Of a DNA stretch of 10,030 bases, positions 8,932 through 10,030 are shown in pieces (position 1 is the first letter of the stretch; each line of letters begins with the position of its first letter). A model generated the notes under the pieces. That model was given only the letters and a program-made list of their open reading frames with translations. It searched no databases and was not told where the DNA came from. Source of the DNA: Rodentolepis nana (lineage: Eukaryota > Platyhelminthes > Cestoda > Cyclophyllidea > Hymenolepididae); NCBI GenBank assembly GCA_900617975.1, contig UZAE01014264.1, positions 5,568 to 15,597 of the forward strand. Direction: 5' to 3'. The position numbers were made by a program, and so were the translations under genes.

Positions 8932-9220
8932 CATTTATATAAAATGGCAAGAGTTTTGATAATTATCATTGGCCCTTTAGTTGACTTCTGACTTCAAACT
9001 ACCATCACCCCACTGTATGTCATATTCGCCTACTTTCACAGTACTCACCTCACATATTTTCTAACTTTTTCTACTCTTGTCTTTGAAACACTTCCGTTCC
9101 ACCCTCCCCTCCCAACATTTTTTCCACTTTGATGTTCCTCCTCTCTCTCTATGAAGCCTGAAGTCAACTAAAGGGTTAATGATAACCACCAAGATGTCTG
9201 TCATTTGATATAAATAAATG
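8932..9220 (+). mobile_element. SINE copy F, fold-back form with inverted tail in place of head
   Basis: The body and tail are in plus orientation, ending GATATAAATAAATG at 9220. The head is absent. Its place is taken by 8932 to about 8988, which is the reverse complement of the tail (AATGGCAAGAGTTTTGATAA, then GGCCCTTTAGTTGACTTC). The element therefore has terminal inverted repeats of about 57 bp with roughly 84% identity by eye. The switch falls at AGTTGACTTC, which in normal copies occurs at the head-body junction and, inverted, in the tail. The copy is diverged and no target-site duplication is evident. A true DNA transposon with terminal inverted repeats is an alternative, but the body and tail clearly belong to this SINE family. 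Confidence 0.85.
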
Positions 9221-9397
9221 TTTGGTTTAATTTTCATTGGACTTGGTTAGGGAGTAAATTTGAGCTGCTTCAGTTGTTAGAATAGTCAAAGGTATAAAAG
9301 GCTAAATTTATATTTTTTCGAATGGAGACCTCCGTTTGATCACTTTAGAAAATAGATAGTAAACAATTGAATAATTGATTGGAATTTTCTTTAGAAT
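9221..9397. other. Unique spacer between SINE F and SINE G
   Basis: Short AT-rich spacer. A TATAAAAG at 9293-9300 resembles a TATA box, but no gene or transcript start follows that I can support. Confidence 0.45.
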
Positions 9398-9638
9398 ATT
9401 TATTTATTTATTTCAAATGGCAGGCGTTTTGATAGTTATCATTAGCCCTTTAGCTGACTTCGGGTTTCATAGAGAGGAGGAATATCAAAGTGACAAAAAG
9501 TCGACAAGAAGGACAGAATAGGGATTCACAGATGTAAAAGAGACAGACGAACAGTCACAAATTCAGAGAAAAGGTATTGAGTATTGAGGAAGTGGTGGAA
9601 AATGACATACAGTGGGGTGATAGTAGTTTGAAGTCAGA
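9398..9638 (-). mobile_element. SINE copy G, body and tail, reverse orientation
   Basis: The plus strand begins with a TTTATTTATTTATTT block and AAATGGCAGGCGTTTTGATA, the reversed tail, and continues through the reversed pyrimidine-rich body to TAGTTTGAAGTCAGA near 9638. At that point a normal reverse-orientation copy would continue into AGTCAACTGCC and the reversed head. Instead a head in plus orientation begins at 9640. This part is thus a SINE without its own head in the expected orientation. Confidence 0.88.
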
Positions 9639-9639
9639 T

Positions 9640-9704
9640 GGGGTGTGTGATAGACTTACCTCCACGTGGTGCACCCTGGGCAACGTATGCTCATACGGCA
9701 AAAA
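9640..9704 (+). mobile_element. SINE head segment in plus orientation at the G/LINE junction
   Basis: GGGGTGTGTGATAGACTTAC at 9640 through CATACGGCAAAAA at 9704 is a complete family head, including CCACGTGGTGCACC and the CGTAT-GCTC-ATACG hairpin. It is oriented opposite to the adjoining body of copy G and ends at its A-run, where the LINE tail begins. It is either the inverted 5' end of copy G or the start of a separate plus-strand SINE interrupted by the LINE. Confidence 0.88.
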
Positions 9705-9771
9705 TTATTACTATTTCAAATGGCAGGCTTTGTGATATTTATCATTAGCCCTTAAACTTTGACTTCAGCCT

Positions 9772-9787
9772 CCCCCAAGAGTGGGGG
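9772..9787 (-). other. GC-rich stem-loop in the LINE 3' UTR
   Basis: On the minus strand CCCCCA pairs with TGGGGG across a CTCT loop, 20 bases after the stop codon. It sits just upstream of the segment shared with the SINE tails. In several LINE families a 3' stem-loop is bound by the reverse transcriptase; that role here is inference. The SINE copies do not carry this exact hairpin. Confidence 0.55.
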
Positions 9788-9806
9788 TTACATTTGAAGC
9801 AGTTTA

Positions 9807-10028
9807 TTAATAGCAGTTCATAAGCCGTCTTCTTGCTTCCCAGTATCTCTGGCTTTCCGTCGTTGTCTTTAGGACTGGACATCGAATCAGGTGGGTCTTC
9901 TCCATTTCCTCATGTAGGTTACATAGAGGGCACGTGGGTTGAGTGTATACTCCCAATCTGTGAAGGTGTTTTGCAAAGCAATCGTGTCCGGTACGTAGTC
10001 TAAACTCAGCAACGGCTTCGATTCTTGG
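9807..10028 (-). CDS. LINE polyprotein, C-terminal fragment (post-RNase H zinc-knuckle region)
   Basis: This is the last 73 residues of a non-LTR retrotransposon protein; the beginning lies beyond the window. The fragment opens with EAVAEFRLRTGHDC (residues 4-17), a motif typical of the end of the RNase H-like region in ORF2-type proteins of arthropod LINEs, followed by HLHRLG. A zinc-binding pattern CPLC, then H and C (C33, C36, H46, C50: CX2CX9HX3C), and the segment THLIRCP follow, then a basic SQRYWEARRRL end. The full-length protein is expected to provide endonuclease and reverse transcriptase for target-primed insertion. No stop or frameshift occurs in the visible part, and the stop codon is followed by a short 3' UTR, so the copy may be fairly young. 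Assignment to a named clade (I, Jockey, R1 or relatives) needs the upstream domains. Confidence 0.9.
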   Translation of the reverse strand, partial: PRIEAVAEFRLRTGHDCFAKHLHRLGVYTQPTCPLCNLHEEMEKTHLIRCPVLKTTTESQRYWEARRRLMNCY

Positions 10029-10030
10029 CC

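Larger units (their letters stand above)
9705..10030 (-). mobile_element. Non-LTR retrotransposon (LINE), 3' end, continues beyond the window
   Basis: On the minus strand this contains the end of the LINE polyprotein gene (stop at 9807-9809), a 3' UTR of about 100 bp, and a tail ending CATTTGAAATAGTAATAA at 9705. The UTR contains a 6 bp GC-rich stem-loop at 9772-9787. Its last 65 bp or so (GAGGCTGAAGTC, AAGGGCTAATGATAAATATC, GCCTGCCATTTG) align with the tails of all seven SINE copies, which makes this LINE or a close relative the probable source of the SINEs' reverse transcriptase. The 5' part, and so its completeness, lies outside the window. Confidence 0.88.

Noticed and set aside
2974..9704. 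The scattered repeats as a CRISPR array or MITE family
   Set aside because: Unit size, divergence, mixed orientation, LINE-like tails and target-site duplications of 13-15 bp fit SINEs. Only copy F has terminal inverted repeats, and these derive from its tail.

Overview
The window looks like non-coding animal DNA, most likely from an arthropod. It is AT-rich and dominated by interspersed repeats, microsatellites and long C homopolymers. There is no bacterial-style gene packing, ribosome binding sites or operons. I recognise no host gene. The only convincing protein-coding signal is the carboxy-terminal end of a non-LTR retrotransposon (LINE) polyprotein on the minus strand at the right edge (9807-10028). 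Its motifs are the reason for favouring an arthropod; the exact lineage cannot be read from this sequence.

The main content is a family of seven short related elements of about 240-340 bp, called copies A to G here: A 2974-3301 (+), B 4352-4657 (-), C 7025-7364 (+), D 7735-8028 (-), E 8289-8612 (+), F 8932-9220 (+, head missing) and G 9398-9704 (-, head inverted or nested). Standard copies have a conserved ~65 bp head beginning GGGGTGTGCGATAG, a pyrimidine-rich body, and a ~65 bp tail ending in TTTGATATAAATAAATA-type repeats. Three copies have target-site duplications (E 13/13, C 14/15, B 11/13), so they moved by target-primed reverse transcription. The tail matches the 3' UTR of the LINE at the right edge. 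Together this is the structure of a SINE using its partner LINE's 3' end. The head does not resemble tRNA, 5S or 7SL promoters by eye.

Layout: 1-948 is unique sequence with no recognised gene. 949-1028 is a duplicated C-rich tract broken by an N, probably an assembly artefact. 1029-2973 is unique, with GA-rich and C-rich simple sequence and overlapping chance reading frames. Copies A and B follow, separated by unique DNA. 4671-7009 is unique with an (AC)n microsatellite. From 7010 to the end the SINEs are dense: C, D, E, F, G and the LINE lie within 3 kb.

The most interesting structures are F, a fold-back SINE whose head is replaced by an inverted copy of its own tail; the G/LINE junction, which is either a 5' inversion or a nested insertion; the unassigned head, whose antisense strand carries a conserved splice-donor-like sequence; and a perfect 37 bp tandem duplication in copy C.
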